Source: Aaosphaeria pasadenensis (Eukaryota > Ascomycota > Dothideomycetes > Pleosporales). From it: a stretch of 64,000 bases of DNA. The stretch is from NCBI GenBank assembly GCA_022813625.1, contig JAKLMB010000001.1:1054001-1118000 (forward strand). The letters are read 5' to 3'. Each line of letters starts with the position of its first letter. Position 1 is the first letter of the stretch. Under the pieces are notes generated by a model, which saw only the letters and a list, made by a program, of their open reading frames with translations, was not told the origin of the DNA and did no database searches. The position numbers and the translations under genes are program-made. Shown here piece by piece: positions 32,242 to 44,599 of this stretch.

Positions 32242-33134
32242 CTAATTCTGATTTTGGGAGTTCAAGATGCGCAGAATAGCAAGGAAGAGGTTGATGATGT
32301 CCAAGTACAAGGAAATAGCCGCTGCAATCTCCTCCTCGACATGGTAATGGCGCATGATCATCTGCGTGTCCACCAAGATGTACCCGCTGAAGATGAGCGC
32401 AGCAACGACGCCATATCCGAGCTCGACCTTGCTGTTGTAGGGGAAGAAGGCGTACATGAATCCGAACAGAATCAGCACCCAGACTCCGCCGAATAGATAT
32501 GGCGCCCAGTGCGTGAAGTCGTACTTGGACTGGCAGGCGAACAGGCTCAACGCAACGAAGATGCCGAAGGTGAGGATGACGGCTTCCAGGACGATCTTGC
32601 TCTCGGTGAAGGACACGATGATGGAGATGGAGTAGGCTTCCATGGCTGTGAACCCGGCGAGGAAGAGCAGGTTGGTGGGGTACGATTTGCGCTTCCAGAA
32701 CGTGAGGCCGAGGAATACGAAAGAGCCGATCAGAGAGGTCCACATCGCCCACGGGTTATTCTGAATCCAAGTCCTGTATGAAGGACTCGCCATAGAGATA
32801 CCGCTGAGGAGCGCGGTGGCGAGGAGCTGTACAGTCCTACGAGCAAGTTAGAATACCAACGTTGAGACCTCCAAGCCGGACTTCAGATAGATCATGTATA
32901 CACTTACAGAATGGCATAGACCTTGCGGATGAACGCCATGCGAATATCCAGTGTAGCCTCGCTCACAACACCTCCAAACTTGAAGTCATCGGGGATATTG
33001 TCGTCTTCGCTCCTGGGAACACCTCCCAACAAAGCTGCCTGTGTAGATGCTTCGGCATCATAGCTCGGTGGCGGCTGGCTGTAGCTCGCCTCTTCGTCGT
33101 GATCGGGAACGCGCTGGTACTTGGGACCCGCCAT
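32242..33134 (-). CDS. BXI1: Bax inhibitor-1 / TMBIM-family membrane protein
   Basis: Two exons, complement(32242..32836) and complement(32908..33134), encode 273 residues. The start at 33134 gives the usual MAGPKYQRVP opening and a PPPSY-rich cytosolic tail. FKFGGVVSEATLDIRMAFIRKVYAIL leads into the first of about seven transmembrane helices. The signature region includes LLFLAGFTAMEAYSIS and a late GYILVDTQMIMRHYHVEEEIAAAISLYLDIINLFLAILRIL, with the paired acidic residues of the family pH-gated calcium leak. These proteins sit in endoplasmic reticulum, vacuole or mitochondrial membranes and modulate calcium homeostasis and stress-induced death. Length and architecture are normal. Confidence 0.93.
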
Positions 33135-34456
33135 GGTCTTTTTTCGCGAATGTCGGTGGTTTGCGATGAACAGTGAGAAGAGTTCTGTGCGATCGACGAA
33201 CTGCTGTGGGGTTGTTGAAGCAATGGTGGAGGTCACAGGCCCGTGGTTGAATGACGCGCATTGGTTAGGCTGACATATGCGACCACGCTTGGCGCTATCA
33301 CGTGCATCGACATTCATCATGACAGTTTGATGTCCGAATGGATCGTCAACATATTCTCTTCACTATCGATTCGAATTTTTGCACTATCAAACTTATTACA
33401 AATCTACTTATTCGTCCAAACATCATTATCTACCTTCTGACCCCAACCAATACACCTCTTTCCGCGCAGTCTGTCAATCCTCTATCATAATGATTTAACA
33501 AAGAATTCCATTGATAGTGTCCTTCAAAAAAGAGTGCGTTGCCCCTAATACTCCCATAATCGCTCATACAGATGTTTGAAGTAACATGTGTTCATCTGTG
33601 ACGTAAGGCAAACATACAAGCCGGCCAGCATCACCTCCGTCCCTCCATCCCGAATCCCATAATCCTACCGCGGTCTGTATGCGACGAGGTATCACGTAGC
33701 GAGCACCAGCATAGTTCGGAGCTATTCAATTCTCAATATCATTTCATTAGAATTTCTCATACTTTGCAATTGAATTTTTGTCTCATCTACCGCCATTTCG
33801 CCCTATGTATTCCACCGCACACTTCTCAAAAAAAGAGCTCGACTATTTCTTTTCATGCATTCTTTCTCCGATTCATCCATTCTCACAGAAGACGAAGAAA
33901 ACAAAAAGCTCCTCGCCCCGGTGACCGGGGACGACGAACAGTGACTGTTCCACTCCGAGAGATGTGTGAGATTCCAAGAACAGGGATGTTCACTACGACT
34001 ACCACATACATAACACTGCCCCCACAAACTGACATAGGGAAATCCAATCAAGCTTGGTGGGGAAGAAAGGAAGGAAAATACAAAAACGCCACACAAAAAA
34101 AGACCCAAACCGTATAGAATACATGAGAATTGCCAAACACTCGGGACAAAGCTGACGAAGTAACATCCGACATGGAGGTCGAAGTATATTGTGAAGCGTA
34201 GCCAGGAAAGGAATCGAGTGGAAGATGGGTTTGAAAGGAAGGTAATTGCCGAGCAACGGCTTGATCAGTAGGATTTAGAATTATGTATGGCAGACCGGGT
34301 ATCGTGCGGGGTCCAATGTTCAGCAAACAACACCCCCTAAAGAAAAGGCTGGCCGGCCAGGGCTAATACCCCGGCCGGGCAGTGTGTAGAATGGAAGGGC
34401 GATGGACAAAAGGAGATTCGTCGACGAAGTCGTGACAGGAAGATCCAGCCTTCGCA
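33135..34456. other. Intergenic, BXI1 promoter and SHO1 3' side
   Basis: About 1.3 kb with no gene that I can support. Open frames at 33764-34117 and 33803-34108 are overlapping, pyrimidine-derived and not protein-like. Confidence 0.5.
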
Positions 34457-35586
34457 CTACAACAAGATGAGGTAATTGCTTGGTGCAATACCAGTCTCGC
34501 CGTTAGGCTTCTTGGCCTGCCACCATCGCCCACTGACATCGGACACCTCGAGGATATCGTGCTTCTGGAAGCTGATCTCGTTTGCGTCATCGGGATTGGC
34601 CTCGTAGCTGTAGATGGCCTTCGCGCGGTACGGGTACTCGACTGGGGCTTCTTGTTGTGGCTCCTCCATGCCGTTGGTGGGTGTTTGACTCTGGGGGACA
34701 CCGCCCATGCCGCCGAAACGAGGCTGGGAAGAGTTCCTTGCATCCATAGCGCCAGCAGGGCCACCGGGATAACCAGAAACAGGAGAAGACGTCTCAAATC
34801 CGTTCAGTTGTGCAGATGTATACATCTGAGGAGCCTGGTTGGGGGTGATTGAGGCGGGTTGAGCACCGTAGTTGTTAGACATCTGGCGCGAGCTTCGTGA
34901 TCCTGGGTGCTCCTTGTGGAGGGCGTAGGAATCCACGAATTGGCGAGGGCCAGCTTGCGGCTGCGATCCATAGTAGAAAATCCATACAATCTGAAATTCA
35001 AGTCAGCATGCCGAATGGAATACGTAGAAGGTTCGGCTCCAAGGGATCCTGTGTTGAAGTAAACGTACGGCAATCATGGACAGCAGGATGAAGCCCGCAG
35101 CGGCGGCCTCAAAGGCGGCATTGGCGGAGTAGACAAGCGAGTTGACCGACGATGTGGTGAACACGAGGCCAGCGGCAAGGAAGCTGGTAATCTAGATAGA
35201 ATGAGCAGGTGCGTCCCATGGGTGCGCACGCGCACTAGCGGCCCAAGATTGGCTGGACGTTCACTTACAGCGACGTGATATGTTCGCTCAGCATCCGAAG
35301 CGACGGTGACGGTGACGCCGAGAATGCAGAAGAGCATGTAAACAATCGTCCACCATGCATAGTTGGGGAATTTTCCCTGGATATCCGATATGATGGAGCC
35401 GACAAAGGCGATAATCCAAGCAAGCTGTTACATGATGTTAGCCCCTCAGCCTCGCCAGACCACGCGAGCCTCGTGAGATCAGGTACTGACCATGCCAATA
35501 GAAATGGTCGCTAATGAGAATGGGTCGCCGATGATGCGTCCCGGATCGAAGCTGGCGCGCGACCCGTAAGTGTTTCCGTTCTCCAT
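34457..35586 (-). CDS. SHO1: Osmosensor Sho1, four-helix membrane protein with SH3 domain
   Basis: Four exons, complement(34457..34990, 35069..35191, 35269..35424, 35491..35586), encode 302 residues. After a short N-terminus (GRIIGDPFSLATISIGM) come four closely spaced transmembrane helices ending in IVWIFYYGSQ. A cytosolic linker rich in Pro, Gly, Ser and Gln follows. A C-terminal SH3 domain ends the protein: YRAKAIYSYEANPDDANEISF, RWWQAKKPNGETGIAPSNYLILL. Sho1 anchors one input branch of the HOG MAP-kinase pathway at sites of polarised growth; its SH3 binds a Pro motif in Pbs2. The first intron uses a GTCAGT donor. Exon phases and protein length match the family. Confidence 0.95.
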
Positions 35587-38500
35587 TTTGCGCAAGGACG
35601 GTGAGCCTAGAGAGCCGTAGGGGGGCATATGAGGCGATACAATAGATCGCGCGAAGTATTAAGGTAGTAACTGGGAGAGTTGATCGAGGGCGCGTAGGTG
35701 ATATAAAGGAACGTGGTGTCGGTTCGAAAGTTCGAAAGGCCGACTCGAGATGGTGAGCAGGCGTCAGTCGCGCAGCGAGAGATGCTGAATAGTAGGAGAA
35801 AGCGTCGAGGTTCGAGGGATAGTGGAGGGTTGGTGTCTGGCCGGAGACGTAGAAAGGGAAGACGAACGGTTGCGAAGGTCAGAAGCGGTGGAGCGGCTCT
35901 GGTGTAGGTGGAGGGAGACGCAGATGCAGATGTGGGCAGTCAAACGATCAGGAGCGCCAGGAACCAGAGGTTATGGAACTCTTGAGGGTACTGCGACGAG
36001 ACGGCGGCTGCAAGTGTCGAAGGTGTAGAGGCGGAGAGTGAGTGAGTGGTGGATGTGAGTGTCGGGTTTGAGGCGGCGGCGGGTTTTTGGTAGTAGCAGG
36101 AGAGTAAGAGAGAGGCGAATGGGCAGAGCAGTGGGTGAGCGATTGATTGATTAGTGGTACGAAGTAACGGGAGCGAGAATTGGGTGGTGGATTGGGCCCT
36201 GTGGGAGGAGGGGATGGGTGGTAGCTTGGAAGGGAACAGGCACGAAAAGGCACGACAGACTCCCCTAACCGTTTCACTTTGGCTTCGGGGACGCGATCGA
36301 TTGGCCAGGCTTGTTGGCTTGGACCGGGGATATTGGCAATGGCACTGCTGGCACCGGCGACTCTAAAATGGATGAACGTCAGCCGTGGCTTGCGCTACAG
36401 AATCCTTAGCCACTCGCTACTGTGCGTACATGTATGAACAGGGAGGGAGAAGAAGTAATAGTTAAAGGTACGGAGTACGAGTTGTTGGTACTCTGAAGTC
36501 GTAGTTTTCTGAGATGAATCGATGGTTGATAATGTGAATGAATGGACGAACGAACGTTAGAAGGAGTGAATGAAGCGAACAATTTGCACCGCCGACATCC
36601 GAGATTGGCTGTTGTTACGTTGCTGGCTGTCCATGTGTCTAGATGGGACCACAGTATACGGACACGAAGGGAGGTTCAATCGTTCTTATTACTACCAACG
36701 GGTATTATATCACCGAAAGGAAGAAGGAAGAGGCTGTACAAACTTACTACAGGTACAAGAAGCATCACAGGAGCAATGGTGGACTGCTACAAGACAACTA
36801 TGATGATCATGATGGTGATGGACTTCAAACAATACCATCCATCAGCAGCAACATTCACGAACAGACACACGCACACACAGACCGGGCACTACAGGGGATG
36901 TGGACAGGGACTGAAAGCCGAGTCCATTCAATTCTTATTTCCCCAATAGGAACAGATACATGCACACCTACCGTGTGGTGTGTAATAGTAATACATACTG
37001 TCGTTGACAACTGCCACGGCTAAACTGTCGCCGAAGGACAGGACGCATATGGACAATCAACGAGAGGAGGGAAAAGCTGCACGAGATGGCGTTTGTGATT
37101 CGCCCTGTGACCTCCTGTTCGTGTGTCTATCTCAATGCATGCCATGGAAATACCATGCCTTGCCCTAGCCCGTGAGTATGGGTGTTTGCTTGGTAACATT
37201 AATTATGTATCTGCTTGTATCTACGAATTGTCTACTATGCATATACTCCTTCACAGGATACTCCGTACAGTGCTCCGTACAAGTAACAACGACGGTAGAC
37301 GATAATGTTCGTTACACACTTGTACCTCACCTAAGAGCAAGAGTACCGAAGAGTGGACTCAAAAGAGTGGAGTTCTGTTCGGCCCAGGGCCCAGCCGCCC
37401 GCTGGCATGTGGCGCCCATCTGGCTAATTTAACCAATTCCTGTGCGGTCACTGCGGTGTACCTATTTATTACCTTTCTTACTAGTCGTACCAAACTCGTA
37501 CCTGAACAGCAAATAAGAAATGACACCAACAATGAAAAAGAGATGAGGGCGTGGTTTTTTCTTACGGCTCCTTTGTGATGCACAAGGATGGACCACACCT
37601 CGTTCTGGCTTGACCTCGAGCCCTAAAAGAAAGAAACTCACTCCTCCTCTCTCTCTCTCTCTTTTTGTCGATATCTAGCCTAGCTCTACAAAGAGTTAAT
37701 GCATCTTCTCGAGTCCCGAGAGACTGGTAGATATTACGAATGTTCGTGGTCGAGTACCAAGACAGTCAATAATTATATGAAGCCCCTTATCAATAGCCAG
37801 ATACCTACCCTAGCCACCCTCGACTTGCATTGCATCTCAATCAGGACGAGACAGGAAACCTCCAAGGTTACGGTTACCCATACGTTCCGACTACCTACGA
37901 GTTGAATCCTGATTCCACCTTCTTCAAGACTCAAGACTGTCCCTCCGTTCCCCTCCTTGATCATCCCATGATTCCCTTCCTAGCCACGAGCACAATAGCT
38001 GAGCAAAGTATTAATTAATACCTTCATACAAGTAACATACGTAAACCGGTGTCTTAACTAACTAATTACCATGCCCAGCTTGCCTCTCCACCATCAATGC
38101 TCTCCCCCGCCAATGGTTGATTCGCCGTGATTCGTTGCTCCGTGCCGTAGATTAATCTCCCACTCCCATCGTCCTCGCCACTGTGCGGGCCCGCCGCGTA
38201 CGCCTGGCACGACTGCAAATCTTCCACGTTGAATGTTGAATCCGCCGTTGCGCGCGCTGACAGGTAGTTACAGGTACGGCGTACGCAACGCATGGCTACC
38301 TCAACTGCACAGCACACCATGTGCACGTGTCCACATTTTAAATTCCTTTTTTTTTCTCTCTTTTCTTTTTTGACGGGATTATTCGATCCCACCCCAGGCA
38401 CCTCGTGCAGAATGATCCGCATCCCACCGCGCGCTCGCGCCCGTACCTTCCTCCGGCCGAGCAGGCCTCAAACTATCGCCCTGCTGAGACGTCGCTGAAA

Positions 38501-39193
38501 CACCCTTGAACGCAGAACTTCGGAACACTGCTACTCCGCAACTCAATTTCATATCATCACACACATATCATCACCATGGGAGAATAAAAAAATCGAAAGA
38601 TCATCCTCAAAAGCGCTAATCGACAATCCGTGTGCTGGGTATCTGAATCTTGATTTGTAGTTCATCTATCCATCCATTGATGCGACATTCGCTTCCCCCC
38701 TCCACTCCCTCGCCTGAAGCAAGCTATCCCTTCATCATCCCTATCACAAACTCCTTGTTTACCCTAGTAGAGGGAAAGATATCACCACTAGCCAACCATG
38801 TGTCGAGAATAACCCCCTCCTTCTCGCAAAGCCGCGTGACAAATTGATGTCATCTGCGATCATGAAAGACCCCGCCGAAACACTGTGACAGTGCCAGTCG
38901 TAACTATACGTAGGGATTGTTATACATTTCCATATTGGCTTCATGATCCCCACACCCCAGTGCCCGCTCACCTTTTCCTTACTTATCAATAATCTCCATA
39001 GTGTGGTCCATAACAGTGGGAGCGATAGGTGGTATGTCGGAGGGAAGTAACCTCCACGTAGGCTTCTCATGTTGGTGAGACGTAGGACGTAGACGAGTGT
39101 ATCTTCTTGACATCAGTCCGACGATGCGGTCAGGCGCAGCTAGATGGATTGTATCTAGACGGAATCGTTGCGTCACACAATTAGGTTCATTCC
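35587..39193. other. 3.6-kb gene-poor region upstream of SHO1
   Basis: No ORF here has protein-like composition, and I recognise no tRNA or other RNA gene. It contains TACGGAGTA at 36469 and TACTCCGTA at 37259, a CT dinucleotide run at about 37644-37662, and a T-rich pyrimidine tract near 38341-38371. Part of it may be a long SHO1 leader and promoter. Confidence 0.5.
37644..37662. repeat. CT dinucleotide run
   Basis: A short CT microsatellite, typical of pyrimidine tracts in fungal promoters. Confidence 0.6.
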
Positions 39194-39866
39194 TCATATC
39201 TCCGCCTCTTCATCTGGCCTGTTCCTGAATTCGGTTCGCACCACCGTCCGCTCGGCCTCTGTCAATCGCTTGTGCCACTCCACCCAGCAGCGGCCCTGTC
39301 CCAAGAGATGCACATGCTTCACTCGAGAGACAAGCATCCCGCTCTGTTTCCTGAGCAGCGAGATCCGCAATGCTTGTTGTAATTGGCGCTCCTCCGCCTC
39401 TGCGATTCGCGGCCGGAGTTTCGCCAGCTTGACGAACCCGTCTGTCTGCGGTATCTGCTGGTCGTCGAGGGACTTGAGCTGCGAAGCGGTGGTAGCGAAG
39501 GCAGGCGCGCGGTCGGAGACAAGGATGGACTTCTGCGTCTGCGTCAAGCCCGCGTCTTCCTCTTCGACGTCCGTCGGCTGAGACAGCAGGTCGGAGTGTT
39601 TTGCGACTGCATGGTGTCAGTGATATAAGCAAACAAATCCATGTGGGAAGCTAGTCAAACATACGTAGTTGCTGTACATCGTCCAGTAGCGACGTCTTTT
39701 CAGATAGCTCGCTGAGGGTCCGCTCGATTCTCTGTATCCTTTCCGGGAGGGTCTTCGGCTTCTCTTCAGATAGATTCCTCGTCCCGCTTAACGCATATTC
39801 GATGCGGTCCAGCCGGGACTCTAGCAGGGCAAACGTAAATAGAACCGCCTCTTCATAGTCGTCCAT
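39194..39866 (-). CDS. Putative nuclear distribution protein, dynactin p24-like (RO-10 type)
   Basis: Two exons, complement(39194..39606) and complement(39665..39866), encode 204 residues that are almost entirely helical. The N-terminus (LLESRLDRIEYALSGT, then ERIQRIERTLSELSEK) is coiled-coil-like. The middle contains an LLAKHSDLLSQP turn restored by splicing, and the C-terminus another long helix ending in WVEWHKRLTEAERTVVRTE. This pattern resembles Neurospora ropy-10 and the dynactin shoulder subunit p24 (DCTN3, yeast Ldb18), which act in dynein-driven nuclear movement. Recognition rests on pattern recall rather than a catalytic motif, so the name is tentative; another small coiled-coil protein remains possible. 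A dynein light intermediate chain gene occurs about 20 kb away. Confidence 0.6.
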
Positions 39867-40249
39867 GGTGGTGGCAACTACGCAGGTAGACAAATCCACT
39901 TCGAAGCTATGGAACGTCCCTGGAGGCCCCAAATAACATATGGCTAACGATGACATTCGTCGCGTCCGCATGCCCATTCCTGTTGGATCTTAGTGGTGGA
40001 TCATGGTGGCTTGGCGGGGCCGGGATATGTCGAAATCGCGGACTTATCTTGTGAGATAGGTCAACGTCAGCCGTTGGAGAGCGTGTGAGCACGTACTCCA
40101 ACCACCTCACCCTCATCCTTCAGCCTCGATATTATATCATCGTGCCCTTGTACGCTCACTCGAATTCCCCGGACTGGTACCACCATAAACAAACTGCGAT
40201 CTGCTAAGCCGCATGATCGTGTGCTGTCTGAAACGTTATCGCAGAGAGG
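39867..40249. other. Divergent promoter region, dynactin-like / AVT
   Basis: This 383-bp gap separates two head-to-head genes. No clear TATA element or other motif is seen. Confidence 0.5.
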
Positions 40250-41953
40250 ATGGCTAGTTATTCGGCAATAGATCCTGAGCCCGATGCTGTCGATGCTATG
40301 TCGTCCAGCACCGGATCGCTTCGAGGAGGCAGGCGGTAGGAAACACACAATTAAGGAAAACATTTCGGATGCTGACAGTGCCAGGCGGGGGAAGGGAAAG
40401 AAAGATATCGGCTTCACAGGCCAGGCAACATGGGCCTCGAGTGTGATAAACCTCGTCAATACCAGTATGTACAGCAAGTCGCATGTTCAACATTACCCTC
40501 ACTGACATCTTCCCAGTTCTGGGTGCTGGTCTCCTTGCCATGCCCTCTGCCCTTTCGAAAATGGGTATCTTCCTCGGCATTTTCGTCATTTCCTGGGCCG
40601 GCTTGACGGCCGGCTTCGGCCTCTATCTTCAAACCAGATGTGCACGATACGTCGACCGTGGCCATGTTTCCTTCGCAGCGCTGTCGCAATTGACATACCC
40701 GAACCTGTCTATCATATTCGATGCCGCTATTGCTGTCAAGTGCTTTGGTGTGGCAGTGAGCTATCTTATCATTATTGGCGATCTCATGCCTGGAGTGGTG
40801 TTGGGATTTGCGCCCGGGGCTGGGGAGATAGCGTTCTTGGTGGACCGTCAATTCTGGATCACCGCATTCATGTACGGCCGACCTCTATACTTCTGGTTGA
40901 TATCGCTGACAGTCTCAGGTTGATCGTGATTCCTCTGTCGTTCTTGCGACGTTTAGATTCGTTGAAGTACACTAGCGTCGTCGCCCTTTGCTCGATTGCA
41001 TACCTCGTTGTTCTCGTCGTTGCACATTACATCAAAGGCGATACGCTTCAAGATCGAGGCGAGGTTCGAGTGTTTAGGTGGGCTGGCCCAGTATCTGCGC
41101 TTGCCGCATTTCCTGTTATTGTTTTTGCGTATACCTGCCATCAGAACGTAAGTCTATGTTCATCGTATAATGATTACTCAAAAGTTAACCTTTGTTGTAG
41201 ATGTTCTCAATTTTGAACGAAATTGCAGACAATTCGCATTTCCGCACCACGAGCGTTGTATTCGCTAGTATCGGCTCCGCCTGTGGTCTATACATCTTGA
41301 CTGGCATTACTGGCTACCTGTCGTATGGCGACAACATCAAGGGCAATATCGTCAGCATGTACCCGACAGCAGCATACTCCACCATCGGCCGTGCCGCCAT
41401 CGTCATTCTCGTCATGTTCTCCTATCCTCTCCAAATCCACCCTTGCCGAGCCTCGATCGACGCGTGCATGAAGTGGAAACCACGCAGGCGCAACGGACCT
41501 GGAGAGTCGTCGCCGTCTCGAAACGCACTGCTGAACAACCCGATGCCTTCGATAAGAGCCGCCGAAATGGGTGACGTCCGCTTCGCCATCATCACGACCG
41601 TCCTCATCGTTCTCTCCTTCATCACCGCGATGACCGTGTCCTCCCTCGAGAAAGTGCTCGCCTACGTAGGTAGCACCGGCTCCACCACCATTTCCTTCAT
41701 CCTGCCCGGATTGTTTTACTACAAGATCTCCGACCCAGACTCGCCGCACCACCAACGACTCGTCAAAGACGAAGACGACGAGAACGAATTCGACAGCGGA
41801 GATGCCGAGGGCTACATCATGAGCGACGCCCACAAGAGCCGTCACTGGAGGAGAGGCTTACTACGCACTGCAAGTCTGGCCCTTGCTATCTATGGCGTAT
41901 GTGTTATGATCACCTGTTTGATTACGAATACCTTTCTTGTTGCTTCCCATTGA
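40250..41953 (+). CDS. Vacuolar amino acid transporter, AAAP family (Avt5/6/7-like)
   Basis: Exons 40250..40335, 40385..40464, 40517..40871, 40919..41147 and 41201..41953 encode 500 residues. A polar N-terminus leads to ATWASSVINLVNTILGAGLLAMPSAL, the diagnostic first helix of amino acid/auxin permeases. About eleven membrane segments follow, with a polar loop rich in Arg, Pro and Ser near the middle and an acidic loop (KDEDDENEFDSGDAEG) before the last helix. Members export or import amino acids across the vacuolar membrane by proton coupling. The first intron (40336..40384, GTAGGA donor, CTGAC branch) is inferred. Without it, translation would have to begin at 40284 or 40293, giving a different N-terminus. 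The other junctions are well supported by the protein pattern. Confidence 0.9.
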
Positions 41954-42404
41954 GCGACGACCAAAGCTCCTGCCTTTGGCAAGCTCATCATCGTTCCTTC
42001 AACGCATCGCGCGGCGTACTTGAATTTTTTAAGATAGGTGCATATATTCTTTCCACTTTTTATATCGCATCGTTTGCGAGAGATGGGGCATTTGGGACGT
42101 CAAGGAATGGTTTTTGGCTTCATATATTTCGATGATATTGAATCGCGTAGGTTTTGGGACTGCAATATCTTCAATGTTACATGTCCGGATTCCTTCCTCC
42201 ATGGACTATTGTACATATACTCTTATAAATCCAACATCTTGCATGCTTCCCAGTATTTGAAACACAAAAACGCCCATTGATGCTAAACATTCCCTCGACG
42301 TACAGAAGGGGACCCCGGGAAACTTGGTGGAATCCCACAGCTCAAATAACTTCCCCGCTGTTCTTTCCTTTTTCTTCTCTTCTCGTCCTGTAAACGGCAA
42401 TTCC
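41954..42404. other. Convergent 3' region
   Basis: About 450 bp, AT-rich, between the ends of the transporter and bS16m genes. No gene is seen. Confidence 0.5.
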
Positions 42405-43094
42405 TCATGCGCTCTCCGTCTCTTTCGCCGCCGGCTCTGCTGGCGCGGGTGTCTGTGGTGGTATCAACGACTTCGCCGCCGAATTCGCCTTCACGACCTG
42501 TCCCTGGATCTGCTGGACGCGGTATTGCGGCTCCAGAATGCCAACCTATACGCAATCAAAAGTTAGCATGTTGAACCCTGGAATACCACTTCTCCCGACC
42601 ACAAGTTTCAATCCCGATTCCAATTGCGTGTCCGATTCGCAATCCGCAAATCCACCCATCCCTCCTCTTTTCCTTTCCTATGTCTCTTCCTTAACTCCCA
42701 AAACCAACCAATGCCCCTCCACTAGAAATGAATGGACCAACTCACCATGCTCAAAAGCCTCCACGCGGTATCACTCGGCTGCGCGCCAACGCCGATCCAG
42801 TACCTCGCCCTCGAGATATCGAGCTTGATGTCCTTCCAGGGCCGGCCGTTGGTGTCCCCCGGTCGGGGAGGCTGCGGGATCGGGTTGTACGTTCCGAGGA
42901 CCTCGAGGGGGAGGGAATTGCGTGCTGTTCTGTTTTTCTCAATTCGTTAGCCGTGTCGGAAGACTAATTGGTTTGTTTGGGGAATTGGGCCTTGGGGGAG
43001 GGGATGGATGGGCGTACCGGGCGTGTGCGACGACGATGTTGTAGAAAGGGGCGTGCTTCTTGCCGAAGCGGGCGAGGCGGATTCGCACGACCAT
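42405..43094 (-). CDS. MRPS16: Mitochondrial small-subunit ribosomal protein bS16m
   Basis: Three exons, complement(42405..42545, 42746..42929, 43018..43094), encode 133 residues. MVVRIRLARFGKKHAPFYNIVVAHART is the classic bS16 N-terminus, followed by LEVLGTYNPIP and YWIGVGAQPSDTAWRLLSMVGIL. The fungal mitochondrial form adds a C-terminal tail rich in Ala and Pro. As in other eukaryotes the bacterial-like N-terminus probably doubles as import signal. The second intron, 200 nt, is long for this window. The promoter is shared head-to-head with the NAD(P)HX epimerase gene. Confidence 0.95.
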
Positions 43095-43491
43095 TGTTGT
43101 GTTTGGCTGTGCTTGATAGTGAGGGGGAGGTGGGTATTGAGCTTGCGATTCTGGTGGTGCTATCTTTTGCGGAGGTTTCGAGATTCTTTTCGGAGACGGC
43201 TGTTGTCCGAGGTTTTGCCGGGGATATGCTCGTAGGCGTAGAGGCACGTGAGGGGTTTGGGTGTCTGGCTTTGATCGGAATTGAATTTTTGGAATTTAGT
43301 GCGGTCTTATGATATGTGTTAAAGTATTTGGTATAGGTTTGAGGTTTGATTTTGGATGTTGTTTGTCGTGGGGTTTATTTGTTGGTATTCCTATTGCGAT
43401 GCCATGATGTAATCACCATTTGTCTGTCTATCTTCAAACATGCCACCTACAACAATATCACGATCAGATTCACGAGAAGGAAATTCATATC
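43095..43491. other. Divergent promoter region, MRPS16 / NAD(P)HX epimerase
   Basis: This 397-bp gap lies between two divergent starts. The MRPS16-proximal half is G/T-rich, and no specific element is recognised. Confidence 0.5.
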
Positions 43492-44433
43492 ATGGCCTTG
43501 AGAGTAAGCTATTAGATCTCAATAGAAGAAGAACTACCATTCTCACATAGCTGCTAGACACTTTCTGCTAAGAGTGCGGCAGCGCTCGATCAAGAGCTCA
43601 TGTCGACAGGTGCCTTCTCGATTGATCAATTAATGGAGTTGGCTGGTCTATCTGTCTCACAAGCCGGTTGGTCCAAATCAGTTAAACTCGGAAAGACGAG
43701 AAGAATGAGTGACTTATTACAAGTGTAGTGTTCAAATTACAGCCTTTGAGTAAAGGCAAGAGGGTGCTGGTAGCGTGTGGTCCAGGTAACAATGGTATGC
43801 TCGACCACGGTAAAATCACTGTAAGAAGCAAGTATTCAATGACAAGTATCCAGGTGGCGATGGCTTAGTTGCAGCCCGGCATCTATTCCATTACGGCTAC
43901 CAACCGACAGTATATTATCCTAAGCAGAGCAAAAATGAACTCTATCAGGTATCTTCACGTTACCAACCCATTCCATACCCTCGTCATAATCTAACAATGA
44001 ACAGCGTCTTTGCACACAACTAAAAGACCTGAAGGTTCCCTTTACAGAAGACTTTCCATCTGCGCTACAGCAGACCGATCACATTGTTGATGCCATATTT
44101 GGCTTCTCCTTCTCAGGCGAGGTCCGTGAGCCCTTCCCGAAGGTCATCGAGGCTCTCCGAGACACCATGCTTCCTGTCCTGGCAGTGGATGCTCCGTCTT
44201 CATGGAATATTGAAAATGGCCCACCTGACTCTGGCCCTGGAAAAGGATTTATGCCTGACGCACTGATTTCGTTGACGGCCCCCAAACCATTGGTCAAATG
44301 GTTCAAAGGAAGACACTTTATAGGTGGAAGGTTCCTCAGCCCTCAGATAGCAGAAAAATATAGCCTTGATCTACCCAACTATGAGGGGTTGGACCAAATT
44401 GCGGAAGTAGAGGTTTCGGAGGGTAAACTTTAA
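43492..44433 (+). CDS. NAD(P)H-hydrate epimerase (YjeF N-terminal domain)
   Basis: Five exons, 43492..43503, 43558..43666, 43729..43794, 43854..43948 and 44005..44433, encode 236 residues. The first exon holds only four codons (MALR) and joins TLSAKSAAALDQELM, the normal start of the fungal protein. Key motifs are LVACGPGNNGGDGLVAARHL, which binds the nucleotide, DHIVDAIFGFSFSGEVREPF, and VLAVDAPSSWNIENGP with the catalytic acidic residue. The enzyme interconverts the R and S epimers of damaged, hydrated NAD(P)H so the partner dehydratase can repair both. It is the stand-alone epimerase; no dehydratase domain is fused. Fungal and animal forms can be mitochondrial, but no long presequence is seen here. 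Confidence 0.95.
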
Positions 44434-44599
44434 GGGGAGTCTCGAGACTTGCGTATTTCAGAATGTATAGGCGTTGTACGGAAATTACACCAATATGAGC
44501 GAAGACACCGATGTATATGTGTTACTTACGTGCGCCCTCAGTGTCTTGAACGTGATTGTAAATGTCCGATCTCGTGATCTTCTTGGACAGCTGTGCTGG

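Noticed and set aside
41288..41845. 185-codon minus-strand open frame
   Set aside because: It is antisense to the last exon of the amino acid transporter; composition follows from the opposite strand.
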